Shown here in pieces: positions 24,086 through 33,402 of a stretch of 52,259 bases of DNA (positions are counted from its first letter, which is position 1; each line of letters opens with the position of its first letter). The notes beneath the pieces are model-generated. The model had not been told where the DNA came from and ran no database searches. It saw only the letters and a program-made list of their open reading frames with translations. The position numbers and the translations under genes are program-made. Origin of the DNA: PCC-10605 sp964409355 (GTDB lineage Bacteria > Cyanobacteriota > Cyanobacteriia > Cyanobacteriales > Cyanobacteriaceae); assembly GCA_964409355.1 (NCBI GenBank), contig CAYPDC010000011.1, forward strand, positions 1 through 52,259, given 5' to 3'.

Positions 24086-27000
24086 GTGAAAAGATTTATA
24101 ATCATTGATCATTCTTTACAAGACTTACAAGGGCATCATTATGAATGTAGCGTTTCTGTTGCAGATGCGATAAAAAAATACGGTTTTCTTCCTCTCATTG
24201 TCGCTCATAAAAATTTTCCCCCTTCCTTATATCCTCAAGGAATAGAAGTAATTTCCGAGTTTGAAGTAGATTGGTTTAATAATTCGACGAGACAAGTCAA
24301 AGGGATTAAAAAATCTCTCAAATATATCCATAACTTATTAACTAATTTTAGTTTTGAAAATTTAACGAAGGATTACAGAGAAAAAATCGAATATAAAATT
24401 TTTACCATTAAAACAACTAAGGCAAAACTAAGCCTTTTCCTTGAAAAAGTAGAAGGGAGTTTATTACGCTTTCGTCAAGGTTGGAAACAAGATATTCAAT
24501 TAGTTAAAAATATTCCCTTTAGTCATACAGTATGGCGAATTTTTAAAATCATTCTTGGCTTAATTAAATTTACTTTTAATATTATACTAACAATAGTCAA
24601 TAGACTTTTAGATAAAGTAATTAGAGTTAATCATAAAAGTTTTAAAGAATCATTAGAAACGATTATTAAGCAGTTGCAATTAACTCCAGAAGATCATATT
24701 TTTATTCATACCATTAGTATTGAACAAATAGAAGATTTACTCCTTCTTTTAAAAAGTCAAAATATATCGCAATTACCTCACTATCATCTGATGTTAAGAC
24801 GTGATATAGATGATAACTTAGTCAAAAATGCTCAAGGAATAGGAATAAAATCCTGCTTTGACTTATTTTATCAATCCCAATTATATCCTGAGAAAGTAGA
24901 ATTTTATACAGATACTCAAGAATTAGTGAATCGTTATAATAGTCTTTCTACAGTGAGATTAAAGCTAATTCCTGTGCCTTTTCGTCAGGAAATATTGACA
25001 GAAAATATCGTCAAAAAATCATCAAATAAACCTATACATCTTGTGTATTTAGGAGATGCAAGAGAAGAAAAAGGATATTTACATTTACCTCAAATAGTTC
25101 AGGATTTATGGGCGGATTATTTATCAACAAATAAATTAAAAATTACTATCCAATCTAATTTTAATATTAATAGTGGAGAAACGGGAATATTAGCCAGTCG
25201 TTTACAATTAGAAACCTATCCAGAAGACAAAGTTACTATTATTAAAAATCCTCTTACTCCCTCGGCTTATTATCAACTGTTAAATAGTGCTGATTTATTA
25301 GTTATTCCTTATAATAATGTCAGTTATCGTTACCGCACTTCGGGAGTTTTAACAGAATCTTTAGCGGCAGGAAAACCAGTGATTGTGCCTGAAAATACAT
25401 GGTTAGCAAATCAAATTGATGACAGTAGAGGGGTGACATATCAACATCCTCAAGAAATTAGTCAAGCTATTATTAAGGTAATTAATAATTTAAAAACTTA
25501 TCAAGAAAATGCAGAGGCGTTTAGGGTTAACTGGCTTAAGCAAAATTCTCCTAACAACTTGATTAAAACTCTTTTGTCTCCCCTGCCATTAGTAAATAAA
25601 CAGCAAGATTTAAAAATTGATAATGTAGAAAATAAACTCTTACTTAATCAGCGTCATTTATTATTGGTGATTGATGGAGACAAATTATTAACCCTAGAGA
25701 ATAATCAACAGTTGCTACTCTCTTACATGGAGTTTCTTTCTTCTCAAAATGTTCAATTATCTCTCATAGTTTATTCCCTAAAAAATAACTCTAATAGTCA
25801 TAATAAAAATCATTGGCAAGATTCTGTTAATGATTTAGTATTTTGCTATAATTTAACCAATATCTGGTGTTTGTTTAAAAATTCTTATCCTTCTTTCTTA
25901 TCCAGTTTAGATAAGGATAAATATTTACTTAATCTTTATCAGCAAAACCATACTTTAACTAGATATTTAATTGATATAAATAGTCTTGATGTTAATAATT
26001 ATTTAGTTGAGTATTTTTCTAACCAAAATATCGATGCTATTGTCTTAGATTCTATTGCTAGTAAAGTTTTAGTTAATAAGATATTTGAGAATAAGTCATT
26101 AAAAAGGATTAATATTGTTTGTCAAGTATCAGAATTATTCTCTTATCAATCAGCTATTATAAATAATATCGATGTTGATCTTCAAGAGTTAAATCAAGAG
26201 TTGAGTTTATTTAGTCAAGTTAATAGTATTTTACTTAGTCAATCCCATTATGGTGAAAAATTAGTTAATTCTCATCCTCATTTACAAATTTATAAATTAC
26301 CCCCCTATAATCTGTTAAATGGAGAGGAAAAACTAATCAAAAAAACAAAGGTAAATCCTTCTATCTGGGGTAAATATCAATCAAATTATGAAAGGATATT
26401 GACTCAGGTATTATTAAAAGAGAAGATACAGGAAATAAATTCAGAAATAACAGATATAACAATTAGTAAAAAGAATGAAGTTAAGAAAAGAATTGCTATT
26501 TTTTATCCTTGGGATGATATTTTAGACAGAAAAGCAGGGGCGAGTCAACGGGTAGGTTTATTAATAGATTATTTACAACTAAAGGGTTATGATGTTTGGG
26601 TATTTACAACGGGAAAAGAAAGGGATTTATTATTAGATGGCATTCGTTATACTTTCTATGAACAATTTGAGAATAACCTCTCTTTAGTTAGAGAAATTTA
26701 TAGTCATATATATTCTAATTTTTCGACTCTTAACCTCTGTAATCATTCTCTCAATTCTCCTGTCTCCATCTCAGAAAATATCCCTCAAATTATGACTGAT
26801 TGGCGTTTGTCAATGTATTATCAATATAGAGGCGATCGCACCTTTGAAATGAAAGTAAAAAAGGTTATTAACTGGGCAGATATTGTCTTTTTAGAATATC
26901 CCTTTTGGTCTAACATAATTACTCCGATTTGTCAAGAGGCAAATGTTAAATTAATTGTCACCACCCATGATATTATCTGTGAACAAATAGCGAAGAATAA

Positions 27001-27724
27001 CCCCTTGTATAATATTCTTTTAGCGGAAGAAGTTGCTAATCTCAAAAGGTGCGATCGCATCGTTACGGTGTCAGAAGAAGATCAAAAGTTTCTGGGAAAA
27101 TATGATATTAATAGTATTGTGATACCTAATCCAGTAGCAATAAAGAAAAAGAAGAAAATTATCGATGAATCATTAAGGGAAAAATATTTTAATACTTATA
27201 CTTGGTTAGACGAAAACTACTGCTTATTTGTCGGTAGTGGACATTTTCCTAATATAGAAGCAGTTAATAAAATTAAAATTATAGCCCAGGAGTATCAGCA
27301 AGGAAAATACTCTCCAGAGTGTAAATTTATCATCATTGGTAGTTGTTGCCAACCAGAAAAAGAAGATAATTTTATCGCTTTAGGAAAAGTAGATTTAGAC
27401 TTATTAACCATAGCGTATCAAGAGGCTAATTTAATTTTAGTACCAATGTTGCATGGTACTGGATCTTCTTTAAAAATAATGGAAGCCATGAGTTTTTCAA
27501 AGGTAATTTTAGGTACAAATCTAGCTTTCAGAGGTTATCCCGTTGAGAATAAAGTAAATGGATTAATTGAGGATGACTTAACTTCTTACCCTGAAATAGT
27601 TGCCGATTGTTTAAATGAGAATAATCGAGAAAACATGAATAAGATAGGCAAAAATGCCTTTAAACTAGCCCAAAAATACGATTATCAATATTTATATCAA
27701 AATTATGAACAATTATACAGTTGA
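24086..27724 (+). CDS. multidomain glycosyltransferase (two or three GT-B units in one chain)
   Basis: 1212 residues. A first GT-B-like unit spans about 1-480; its C-terminal lobe is recognisable from HLVYLGDAREEKGY and IPYNNVSYRYRTSGVLTESL, the latter like the GT4 donor-binding segment. A middle region (about 510-780) looks like another, degenerate Rossmann-type unit. A last unit (about 800-1212) has KAGASQRVG, VTTHDI, RIVTVSEEDQK, LFVGSGHFPNIEA and LHGTGSSLKIMEAMSF, a full GT4-type signature. The start is a GTG; no strong ribosome site. Acceptor and donor sugars are unknown. With rfbB next, it probably builds a cell-surface polysaccharide. Confidence 0.8.
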   Translation: MKRFIIIDHSLQDLQGHHYECSVSVADAIKKYGFLPLIVAHKNFPPSLYPQGIEVISEFEVDWFNNSTRQVKGIKKSLKYIHNLLTNFSFENLTKDYREKIEYKIFTIKTTKAKLSLFLEKVEGSLLRFRQGWKQDIQLVKNIPFSHTVWRIFKIILGLIKFTFNIILTIVNRLLDKVIRVNHKSFKESLETIIKQLQLTPEDHIFIHTISIEQIEDLLLLLKSQNISQLPHYHLMLRRDIDDNLVKNAQGIGIKSCFDLFYQSQLYPEKVEFYTDTQELVNRYNSLSTVRLKLIPVPFRQEILTENIVKKSSNKPIHLVYLGDAREEKGYLHLPQIVQDLWADYLSTNKLKITIQSNFNINSGETGILASRLQLETYPEDKVTIIKNPLTPSAYYQLLNSADLLVIPYNNVSYRYRTSGVLTESLAAGKPVIVPENTWLANQIDDSRGVTYQHPQEISQAIIKVINNLKTYQENAEAFRVNWLKQNSPNNLIKTLLSPLPLVNKQQDLKIDNVENKLLLNQRHLLLVIDGDKLLTLENNQQLLLSYMEFLSSQNVQLSLIVYSLKNNSNSHNKNHWQDSVNDLVFCYNLTNIWCLFKNSYPSFLSSLDKDKYLLNLYQQNHTLTRYLIDINSLDVNNYLVEYFSNQNIDAIVLDSIASKVLVNKIFENKSLKRINIVCQVSELFSYQSAIINNIDVDLQELNQELSLFSQVNSILLSQSHYGEKLVNSHPHLQIYKLPPYNLLNGEEKLIKKTKVNPSIWGKYQSNYERILTQVLLKEKIQEINSEITDITISKKNEVKKRIAIFYPWDDILDRKAGASQRVGLLIDYLQLKGYDVWVFTTGKERDLLLDGIRYTFYEQFENNLSLVREIYSHIYSNFSTLNLCNHSLNSPVSISENIPQIMTDWRLSMYYQYRGDRTFEMKVKKVINWADIVFLEYPFWSNIITPICQEANVKLIVTTHDIICEQIAKNNPLYNILLAEEVANLKRCDRIVTVSEEDQKFLGKYDINSIVIPNPVAIKKKKKIIDESLREKYFNTYTWLDENYCLFVGSGHFPNIEAVNKIKIIAQEYQQGKYSPECKFIIIGSCCQPEKEDNFIALGKVDLDLLTIAYQEANLILVPMLHGTGSSLKIMEAMSFSKVILGTNLAFRGYPVENKVNGLIEDDLTSYPEIVADCLNENNRENMNKIGKNAFKLAQKYDYQYLYQNYEQLYS

Positions 27725-27842
27725 GGAGTTGGGAGTTGGGAATTGATGAGGTAGAATTATTAGATGATTAGTCTATCTAGTAATGTGATAATCTTTTCCT
27801 TATTGAGATTTTACTCAAAAGGGCTATAGAAACAATATTTTT

Positions 27843-28922
27843 ATGAATAACAAAAATCTTTTAGTCACAGGCGGTGCAGGTTTTATTGGTTCTAATTTCG
27901 TCAACTATTGGCACAAACAACACTCCCAAGATAATATAATTGTGCTTGACGCTTTAACTTATGCAGGAAATCTAAATAATTTAAGTGAATTAAAAGATAG
28001 TCCCCGTTTTAGCTTCATTCATGGTAACATCTGCGATCGCACCTTAGTTGATCAAATATTAAGAGAGCATAACATTAACATTGTAGCGCATTTTGCCGCC
28101 GAATCTCACGTTGACAGATCGATTTATACCCCAGAAACCTTCATTCAAACCAATGTTATTGGCACATTTACCCTCTTAGAAAGTTTCCGCACCTACTGGG
28201 AAGAAAATCATCAACCTTCCGATTATCGCTTCCTTCACGTCTCGACAGATGAAGTATATGGTAGTTTAAATCCAGAAGATCCCGCCTTTTGCGAAACCAC
28301 TCCTTATGCACCTAATAGCCCTTATTCTGCCTCAAAAGCAGGAAGTGATCACCTAGCGAGGGCATATTTCCATACTTATAAATTACCCACCATCATCACT
28401 AATTGCTCGAATAATTATGGCACATATCATTTTCCTGAAAAACTAATTCCCCTGATGTGTATAAATATTCTCTTAGGTAAACCCCTACCCGTGTATGGCG
28501 ATGGGCAAAATATTCGAGATTGGTTATATGTAGAAGACCATTGTACAGCATTAGATACCGTTATTAATCAAGGGAAAGCAGGAGAAACCTATAATATTGG
28601 CGGTAATAACGAAGTCAAAAACATAGATTTAGTGAGGTTAATTTGTCAAATCATGGATGAAATCGCCCCAGAATTACCCATCAAACCATCAAATCAGTTA
28701 ATTACCTTTGTCAAAGATCGAGCAGGACACGATCGCCGCTATGCTATAGATAGTAGTAAAATCCAGAAGGAATTGGGTTGGAAACCTCAAGCTACCCTAG
28801 AATCTGGGCTAAGAGCAACTTTACAGTGGTATGTGGATAATCCTCAATGGTGGCAACCCCTTTTATCGGAAGACTATCAAAAATATTATGCACAAGTTTA
28901 TTTGACATCTTCCCCCATCTGA
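27843..28922 (+). CDS. rfbB: dTDP-glucose 4,6-dehydratase (RfbB)
   Basis: Converts dTDP-glucose to dTDP-4-keto-6-deoxyglucose, the entry step to dTDP-rhamnose and other deoxysugars. 359 residues of the extended SDR family: NAD-binding GGAGFIGSNF (10-19), the STDEVYGS segment with the catalytic Thr-Asp-Glu, and the active-site YSASK (about 161-165). AESHVDRSI is also typical. The other rhamnose genes (rfbA, rfbC, rfbD) are not in the window. It follows the giant glycosyltransferase by 118 bases on the same strand. Confidence 0.93.
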   Translation: MNNKNLLVTGGAGFIGSNFVNYWHKQHSQDNIIVLDALTYAGNLNNLSELKDSPRFSFIHGNICDRTLVDQILREHNINIVAHFAAESHVDRSIYTPETFIQTNVIGTFTLLESFRTYWEENHQPSDYRFLHVSTDEVYGSLNPEDPAFCETTPYAPNSPYSASKAGSDHLARAYFHTYKLPTIITNCSNNYGTYHFPEKLIPLMCINILLGKPLPVYGDGQNIRDWLYVEDHCTALDTVINQGKAGETYNIGGNNEVKNIDLVRLICQIMDEIAPELPIKPSNQLITFVKDRAGHDRRYAIDSSKIQKELGWKPQATLESGLRATLQWYVDNPQWWQPLLSEDYQKYYAQVYLTSSPI

Positions 28923-29440
28923 GGCAGCACAGCTGTTTCAAAGTAAAAAATTAGATTAGCTGAGATTAAGTGAGAGTAAAATGTACAAGGATTTTTGGCT
29001 CTTCTACAGTAGTTATGACAAATTATTAGAAAATAATTGCTATAAACCTTATAAAATAAGGAAGGAATTTAACAAAAATATAATTTTTATAAATTAACAG
29101 TTTTATTTCACCTGAAACCTGACACCTTTTCCTAACCAACAATTTACATATTCAAAGTAAGAGAGCCGGATTTTTTTCTATTAGACATCTCCCTATCTCC
29201 CCCTCTTTTTTGTGAATTCTTTAACTTAATACCTAACACATTTCGACATTGCGACAAGCTCAATGCACCGCCTGACAACTTAACAAAACCAAATATTTTA
29301 TATCGAACTCAGGTAAGATTGAGGGTTATGATATAATTAGTTTTAGGGTGATTTTATCTAAGGATAAGTTTTACTAAACAAAAAAGTAATGCAAATACCT
29401 CTATTTCGCCCTTAATTATTTATCATCGGGAGTTAATAAA
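28923..29440. other. 518-base non-coding region with repeat fragments
   Basis: No gene was found. It contains GCTGTTTCAAAGTAAA near 28932, the reverse complement of a stretch near 1877, and a solo terminal repeat TTATATCGAACTCAGGTAA at 29298-29316 that matches the ends of the element at 33276-33388. The part just upstream of 29441 should contain the promoter of the kinase-like gene. Confidence 0.6.
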
Positions 29441-29893
29441 GTGATTTCGATTTCCCTACCTATCAAAGTTGGTAACTGGAAAACAGTCAGTTTTGCTTCT
29501 ACATTATATCTTTCTCCCGTCCTTGATTTACTGTTAAATAAAGTGCCAAAAAGGCTTCACCCTGAGATTCGTTTGGGTTTGCAGGAGGCATTAGTCAATG
29601 CGGCTAAACACGGCAATAAACTAGATCCCGCTAAAAGAGTGGTAGTAAAATTTTGCTATCATCGGGGGGAGTATTCTTGGATTGTCTGTGATCAAGGACA
29701 AGGTTTTATTCAACAGTGTAGTTGTGCCTTAGACGAACCTCTTATGCCTCCAGAGGAGGCGGAAAATGGTCGAGGTTTATGTATTTTACATCAAATTTTC
29801 GATCGAGTTCTCTGGGATTCTCAAGGTACTCAGGTGACACTTTCTAAACAAGTACCCCAATATTCTAAGGCATCTTTACTCATGTTTCTCTGA
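29441..29893 (+). CDS. anti-sigma-factor-type ATP-binding protein (HATPase, RsbW-like)
   Basis: 150 residues forming one GHKL ATPase domain: N-box QEALVNAAKHGNKLDP, then DQGQGF (G1) and ENGRGLCILHQI (G2). This is the compact serine-kinase/anti-sigma layout of RsbW and SpoIIAB. Target sigma factor or antagonist is unknown; neither is adjacent. The start is a GTG preceded by GGGAG, a fair ribosome site. The 3' end overlaps the convergent DUF6439-like gene by 18 bases. Confidence 0.82.
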   Translation: MISISLPIKVGNWKTVSFASTLYLSPVLDLLLNKVPKRLHPEIRLGLQEALVNAAKHGNKLDPAKRVVVKFCYHRGEYSWIVCDQGQGFIQQCSCALDEPLMPPEEAENGRGLCILHQIFDRVLWDSQGTQVTLSKQVPQYSKASLLMFL

Positions 29894-30169
29894 GTTTTTT
29901 TTATGTCCATGAGTAGGACAGGGTAAAGGATCTATACTGCGATCGAGCCATCCTTGGGCTTGATGGATTCTGAGTAAGGCTTCTTCGGTTTCCCCATTGA
30001 GTAAATAAACCAGACTGGCGGTTAATTGTTGGGAGGCTTGGGCTTGTCTATTATTCTTAAGTCTATGCCAATCATAAGAGCTAATAGTCATTCTTTCTGC
30101 TAAAATACGAGCTATTTCTAAATTACTCATTGCCTCAAGGTTTGATTTTGTCTCTACTGATGAATTCAT
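29876..30169 (-). CDS. conserved cyanobacterial protein (DUF6439-like)
   Basis: 97 residues, with a helical core IARILAERMTISSYDWHRLK and ASLVYLLNGETEEALLRIHQ and a Lys/His-rich C-terminus. Small proteins of this type are widespread in cyanobacteria without known function; the family name is from memory. It overlaps the tail of the anti-sigma-like gene and is divergent from the next gene. Confidence 0.65.
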   Translation of the reverse strand: MNSSVETKSNLEAMSNLEIARILAERMTISSYDWHRLKNNRQAQASQQLTASLVYLLNGETEEALLRIHQAQGWLDRSIDPLPCPTHGHKKNSEKHE

Positions 30170-30208
30170 CGGTTATAATTCCCTTTAGTGTTTTGTTTTT
30201 ATTGTAGA

Positions 30209-30577
30209 ATGTCTGACCCTGAAAATACCCCTGACTCCCCCAGTGAATTAAATATTGAAGATGCGATCTCCCAATTAGAGGCACAGTTAGCACAAGTAAA
30301 ACAACGGCATCAGCAGATAATTAACGATAAACAGAGGAAAGAACAATTAATTGCTAGAAAAAAACAAATTAAAACCTTAAAAGCTGAAAATAATCCCCCG
30401 GACTCTTTTAAAAGTGAATTAAAATATATTGAAGAAGAATTAGATGCGATCGAAATCCGTCTTGAAAGCGAATTATTCAAATGGAGTAGTTTAAGTGAAC
30501 CTTTTTGGCAAATAGTGAGATTTGGTGGTATTGGTATTATTATTGGTTGGATTTTAAAAACAATAACAATCAAATAA
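30209..30577 (+). CDS. coiled-coil protein with C-terminal membrane segment
   Basis: About 122 residues from the ATG at 30209 (an upstream in-frame GTG at 30188 is less likely). Long charged helices (AISQLEAQLAQVKQRHQQII and following, to about 95) are followed by a hydrophobic end (FGGIGIIIGWILKTI). No known domain. It is probably co-transcribed with the next gene, 28 bases downstream. Confidence 0.65.
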   Translation: MSDPENTPDSPSELNIEDAISQLEAQLAQVKQRHQQIINDKQRKEQLIARKKQIKTLKAENNPPDSFKSELKYIEEELDAIEIRLESELFKWSSLSEPFWQIVRFGGIGIIIGWILKTITIK

Positions 30578-30605
30578 AAATAGGCTTACATATAAGTTAA
30601 TAATT

Positions 30606-31232
30606 ATGACAACCACAGTAGATGATATTTGGAAAATTTTAGCAGAATTAGCCCAATCTCAAAAAGAAACAGAGCGTATTCTCAGAGAGCAATCTTTAGA
30701 AACAGAAAGGCGTTTTCAAGAAACAGAAAGGCGTTTTCAACAGAGCGATCGCATCTTTCAAGAACTTACTAAAGAAGTTAATAAACAAATTAGTGCGGTT
30801 AATAAACAAATTAGCTCATTAGGAGGTAAATGGGGGCGTTTTGTGGAAAATATGGTTGCACCTTCCTGTGAAACTATTTTTTTGAATAGGGGTATAGATG
30901 TTCACCAAGTCAGTCAAAGGGTGCGAAAACGGGTTAATGGTGATACTTTAGAAATTGATGTGTTAGTCACTAATCAAGATGCGGTTTTGGTAGTGGAAGT
31001 GAAAAGCAGTTTAGGAGTAGAAGATGTCAAGGAATTAATGAAGGATTTAAGGCGATTTCGTCACTTTTTCCCTGAATATGAGCAAAAACGCCTATACGGT
31101 GCGGTAGCAGGAATAGAAATCGAAGATAGTGCCGATACATACGCCTATAAACAAGGTTTATTTGTACTAGCACAAAAAGGAGAAGCTGTAAGTATTCTCA
31201 ATAAACCAGAGTTTGAACCAAGAGTATGGTAG
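30606..31232 (+). CDS. PD-(D/E)XK nuclease-fold protein with N-terminal coiled coil (DUF3782-like)
   Basis: 208 residues. An N-terminal coiled coil with a duplicated ETERRFQ heptad (about 22-45) precedes a domain with EIDVLVTNQDAVLVVEVKSS (about 117-136), the D...ExK active-site layout of restriction-like nuclease folds. Proteins of this plan are common in cyanobacteria and are usually labelled DUF3782 or hypothetical. Nuclease activity is not established. Confidence 0.7.
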   Translation: MTTTVDDIWKILAELAQSQKETERILREQSLETERRFQETERRFQQSDRIFQELTKEVNKQISAVNKQISSLGGKWGRFVENMVAPSCETIFLNRGIDVHQVSQRVRKRVNGDTLEIDVLVTNQDAVLVVEVKSSLGVEDVKELMKDLRRFRHFFPEYEQKRLYGAVAGIEIEDSADTYAYKQGLFVLAQKGEAVSILNKPEFEPRVW

Positions 31233-31275
31233 TGATAAACTAAAGTAAAAATAGCTTTGTTTAACATTAAAAATC

Positions 31276-32478
31276 ATGGCAAATCCTCTTTCTTGGCAAG
31301 AGTTAGAATCCTTAACCGATTTTCAGATTGATAGGGTGAATGGCGTTACAAATTCTCAATCTTTACTCAGACTATTCAATCAACCCGAAGAAAATGTGAG
31401 AGTCACCCTTTATAGAGATCATCATGCTTGGTGTCCCTATTGTCAAAAAGTATGGCTATGGTTAGAAGAAAAGCAAATTCCTTATCGTATTCGCAAAGTA
31501 ACTATGTTTTGCTACGGGCAGAAAGAGAGTTGGTATAAGGAAAAAGTGCCTTCGGGGATGTTACCTGCGGTGGAAATTGATGGGCGAATAATTACTGAAA
31601 GTGATGATATTCTCAAGGCTTTAGAGAGAGAATTTGGAGTTTTTGGTTATGGTATGGAAGATGAAAAAGTTATTTCCTTACGGCGGTTAGAAAGGCTATT
31701 ATTTAGGGCATGGTGTACATGGTTATGTTATCCTACGATGTTTCCTCTCCAAGAAAGTAATAATCGTCGTGGTTTTGTAGAGGTAGTCAAACAGGTGGAG
31801 GAGGTTTTAGAGATGACGGATAGCCCTTTTTTCCTCGATGATTTTAGTGTAGCAGATATTGTCTTTATTCCTTATGTGGAACGGATGAATGCTAGTCTTT
31901 ATTACTATAAAGGTTATTCTCTACGGGAAGAAAATCCTCGTTTATCTCGTTGGTTTGATGGTTTGGAGATGCGACCGAGCTACAGAGGTACACAAAGCGA
32001 CTTTCATACCCATGCCCATGATTTACCGCCGCAAATGGGGGGATGTTATAGCAACAATGAGAAGCAAACTTTAATTAATCAGGAAAGAGTCGATCGTGGC
32101 GAGTGGTGGGGTTTACCAGATGTAAACTATAATGAACCTGACAATTCCCGTCAAGAAGCCTTATATCGAGTTTTAAAACATCGTCATAATATCATTAAAG
32201 TTAATCCTGCTGATGATAGAATGTTTGATTTGGCTTTGCGTTGTGCTTTAACCTACATGATGACAGGAGAAGAATGCAATCCGCCTACGGATGCTGATTT
32301 GGCTTTAAGATATTTGCGCGATCGTATCTCCGTACCCCGTGATATGTCAATATATGCTGCAAAAAGACTCCGCACAGCCTTAGAGTCAACGGCACAATTA
32401 GTAGGGGATAGACAACCAGAAGCATTACCTTTAAGACATAGGCGCGATCAAAATCCTGCCAATTTTCAGACAGTTTAA
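31276..32478 (+). CDS. glutathione S-transferase family protein with CPYC motif
   Basis: 400 residues. An N-terminal glutaredoxin-like half begins at LYRDHHAWCPYC, with C53 and C56 where omega-class transferases have their catalytic cysteine. It is followed by a GST-C helical domain (SPFFLDDFSVADIVFIPYVE) and an extra C-terminal region of about 150 residues not present in typical GSTs (about 200-240 residues). Function is probably redox or detoxification; the substrate is unknown. Confidence 0.8.
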   Translation: MANPLSWQELESLTDFQIDRVNGVTNSQSLLRLFNQPEENVRVTLYRDHHAWCPYCQKVWLWLEEKQIPYRIRKVTMFCYGQKESWYKEKVPSGMLPAVEIDGRIITESDDILKALEREFGVFGYGMEDEKVISLRRLERLLFRAWCTWLCYPTMFPLQESNNRRGFVEVVKQVEEVLEMTDSPFFLDDFSVADIVFIPYVERMNASLYYYKGYSLREENPRLSRWFDGLEMRPSYRGTQSDFHTHAHDLPPQMGGCYSNNEKQTLINQERVDRGEWWGLPDVNYNEPDNSRQEALYRVLKHRHNIIKVNPADDRMFDLALRCALTYMMTGEECNPPTDADLALRYLRDRISVPRDMSIYAAKRLRTALESTAQLVGDRQPEALPLRHRRDQNPANFQTV

Positions 32479-32516
32479 GCTCTATTTTTTAGCAAAAATC
32501 TTTTTACTTATCTTTC

Positions 32517-33194
32517 ATGAAACAACTACAATCTAGTCTTGTTATTTCTTGTCAAGCACCTAGTAATTCCCCTTTACATGATGCGGATATTATTGCTAAA
32601 ATTGCCCTAGCCTGTGTTAATCAAGGGGCAAAAGGATTACGCATAGATAGCCCCAGTCACATTCGAGCTGTGAGAAAATTATTGCCAAATATTCCTATTA
32701 TTGGTTTATGGAAACAAACAGGCTTGAATTCCGATGTCTATATTACCCCTCGTTTAGAAGATGCCATCGCCGTTTCCGAAGCAGGTGCGGATATTATTGC
32801 TATTGATGCCACACAAAGACAACGCCCTAATCAAGAAAGGTTATCAACAATTGTTCCCTATATTCAACAGAAATTGGGGAAATTAGTCATGGCGGATATT
32901 GATACCAAAGAAAATGCGATCGCAGCTAGAGATTTAGATGTCGATTTCATTGGTACAACCCTTTTTGGATACACGCAAGAGACGAAACAGTTTCAGCTCC
33001 CTAATTTTCAGTTAATAGCAGAATTAGTCAAGGAAATTGATAAACCCATTATTTGCGAGGGAGGAATCAAAACCCCTGAAGAAGCAAAACAAGCCTTAGA
33101 AATTGGTTGTTTTTGTGTGGTAGTTGGAACTGCCATTACTGGCATTGATATACTAGCAGAAAAATTTATCAAAGGGCTTTTCCGTGAGGAATGA
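32517..33194 (+). CDS. nanE: N-acetylmannosamine-6-phosphate 2-epimerase (NanE family)
   Basis: 225-residue TIM barrel. Signature segments are IIGLWKQTG (catalytic Lys), DIIAIDATQRQRPN, VMADIDTKENAIAA, DFIGTTLFGYT and PIICEGGIKTPEEA (catalytic Glu). NanE interconverts ManNAc-6-P and GlcNAc-6-P. No sialic-acid or other amino-sugar catabolism gene is nearby, so the role in this organism is unclear; it may serve polysaccharide precursor metabolism. It follows the GST-like gene by 38 bases. Confidence 0.85.
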   Translation: MKQLQSSLVISCQAPSNSPLHDADIIAKIALACVNQGAKGLRIDSPSHIRAVRKLLPNIPIIGLWKQTGLNSDVYITPRLEDAIAVSEAGADIIAIDATQRQRPNQERLSTIVPYIQQKLGKLVMADIDTKENAIAARDLDVDFIGTTLFGYTQETKQFQLPNFQLIAELVKEIDKPIICEGGIKTPEEAKQALEIGCFCVVVGTAITGIDILAEKFIKGLFREE

Positions 33195-33275
33195 GGAATT
33201 AGTAATTAGACATCCCCCATAGACATCTGGTAAAATTGGGATTTTTCCTTGGTAGTTCGGGCTTATAGCCTTATT

Positions 33276-33388
33276 TCACCTGAGTTCGATATAAAAATAA
33301 ACCTGAAAATACTATAATTTATTTCGTCTTTCTCAAATTATGATAAGCAAATAACTACAAGCTATTTTCTTACATCGAACTTAGGTGA
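33276..33388. repeat. 113-bp inverted-repeat (MITE-like) element
   Basis: The left end TCACCTGAGTTCGATATAA and the inverted right end TCACCTAAGTTCGATGTAA differ at 2 of 19 positions. Single ends occur at 29298-29316 and 52137-52155, and the internal 75 bases are AT-rich and non-coding. Small size, inverted termini and several copies in one window fit a non-autonomous transposable element. Confidence 0.6.
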
Positions 33389-33402
33389 TTTTTGGAAAAT
33401 GT

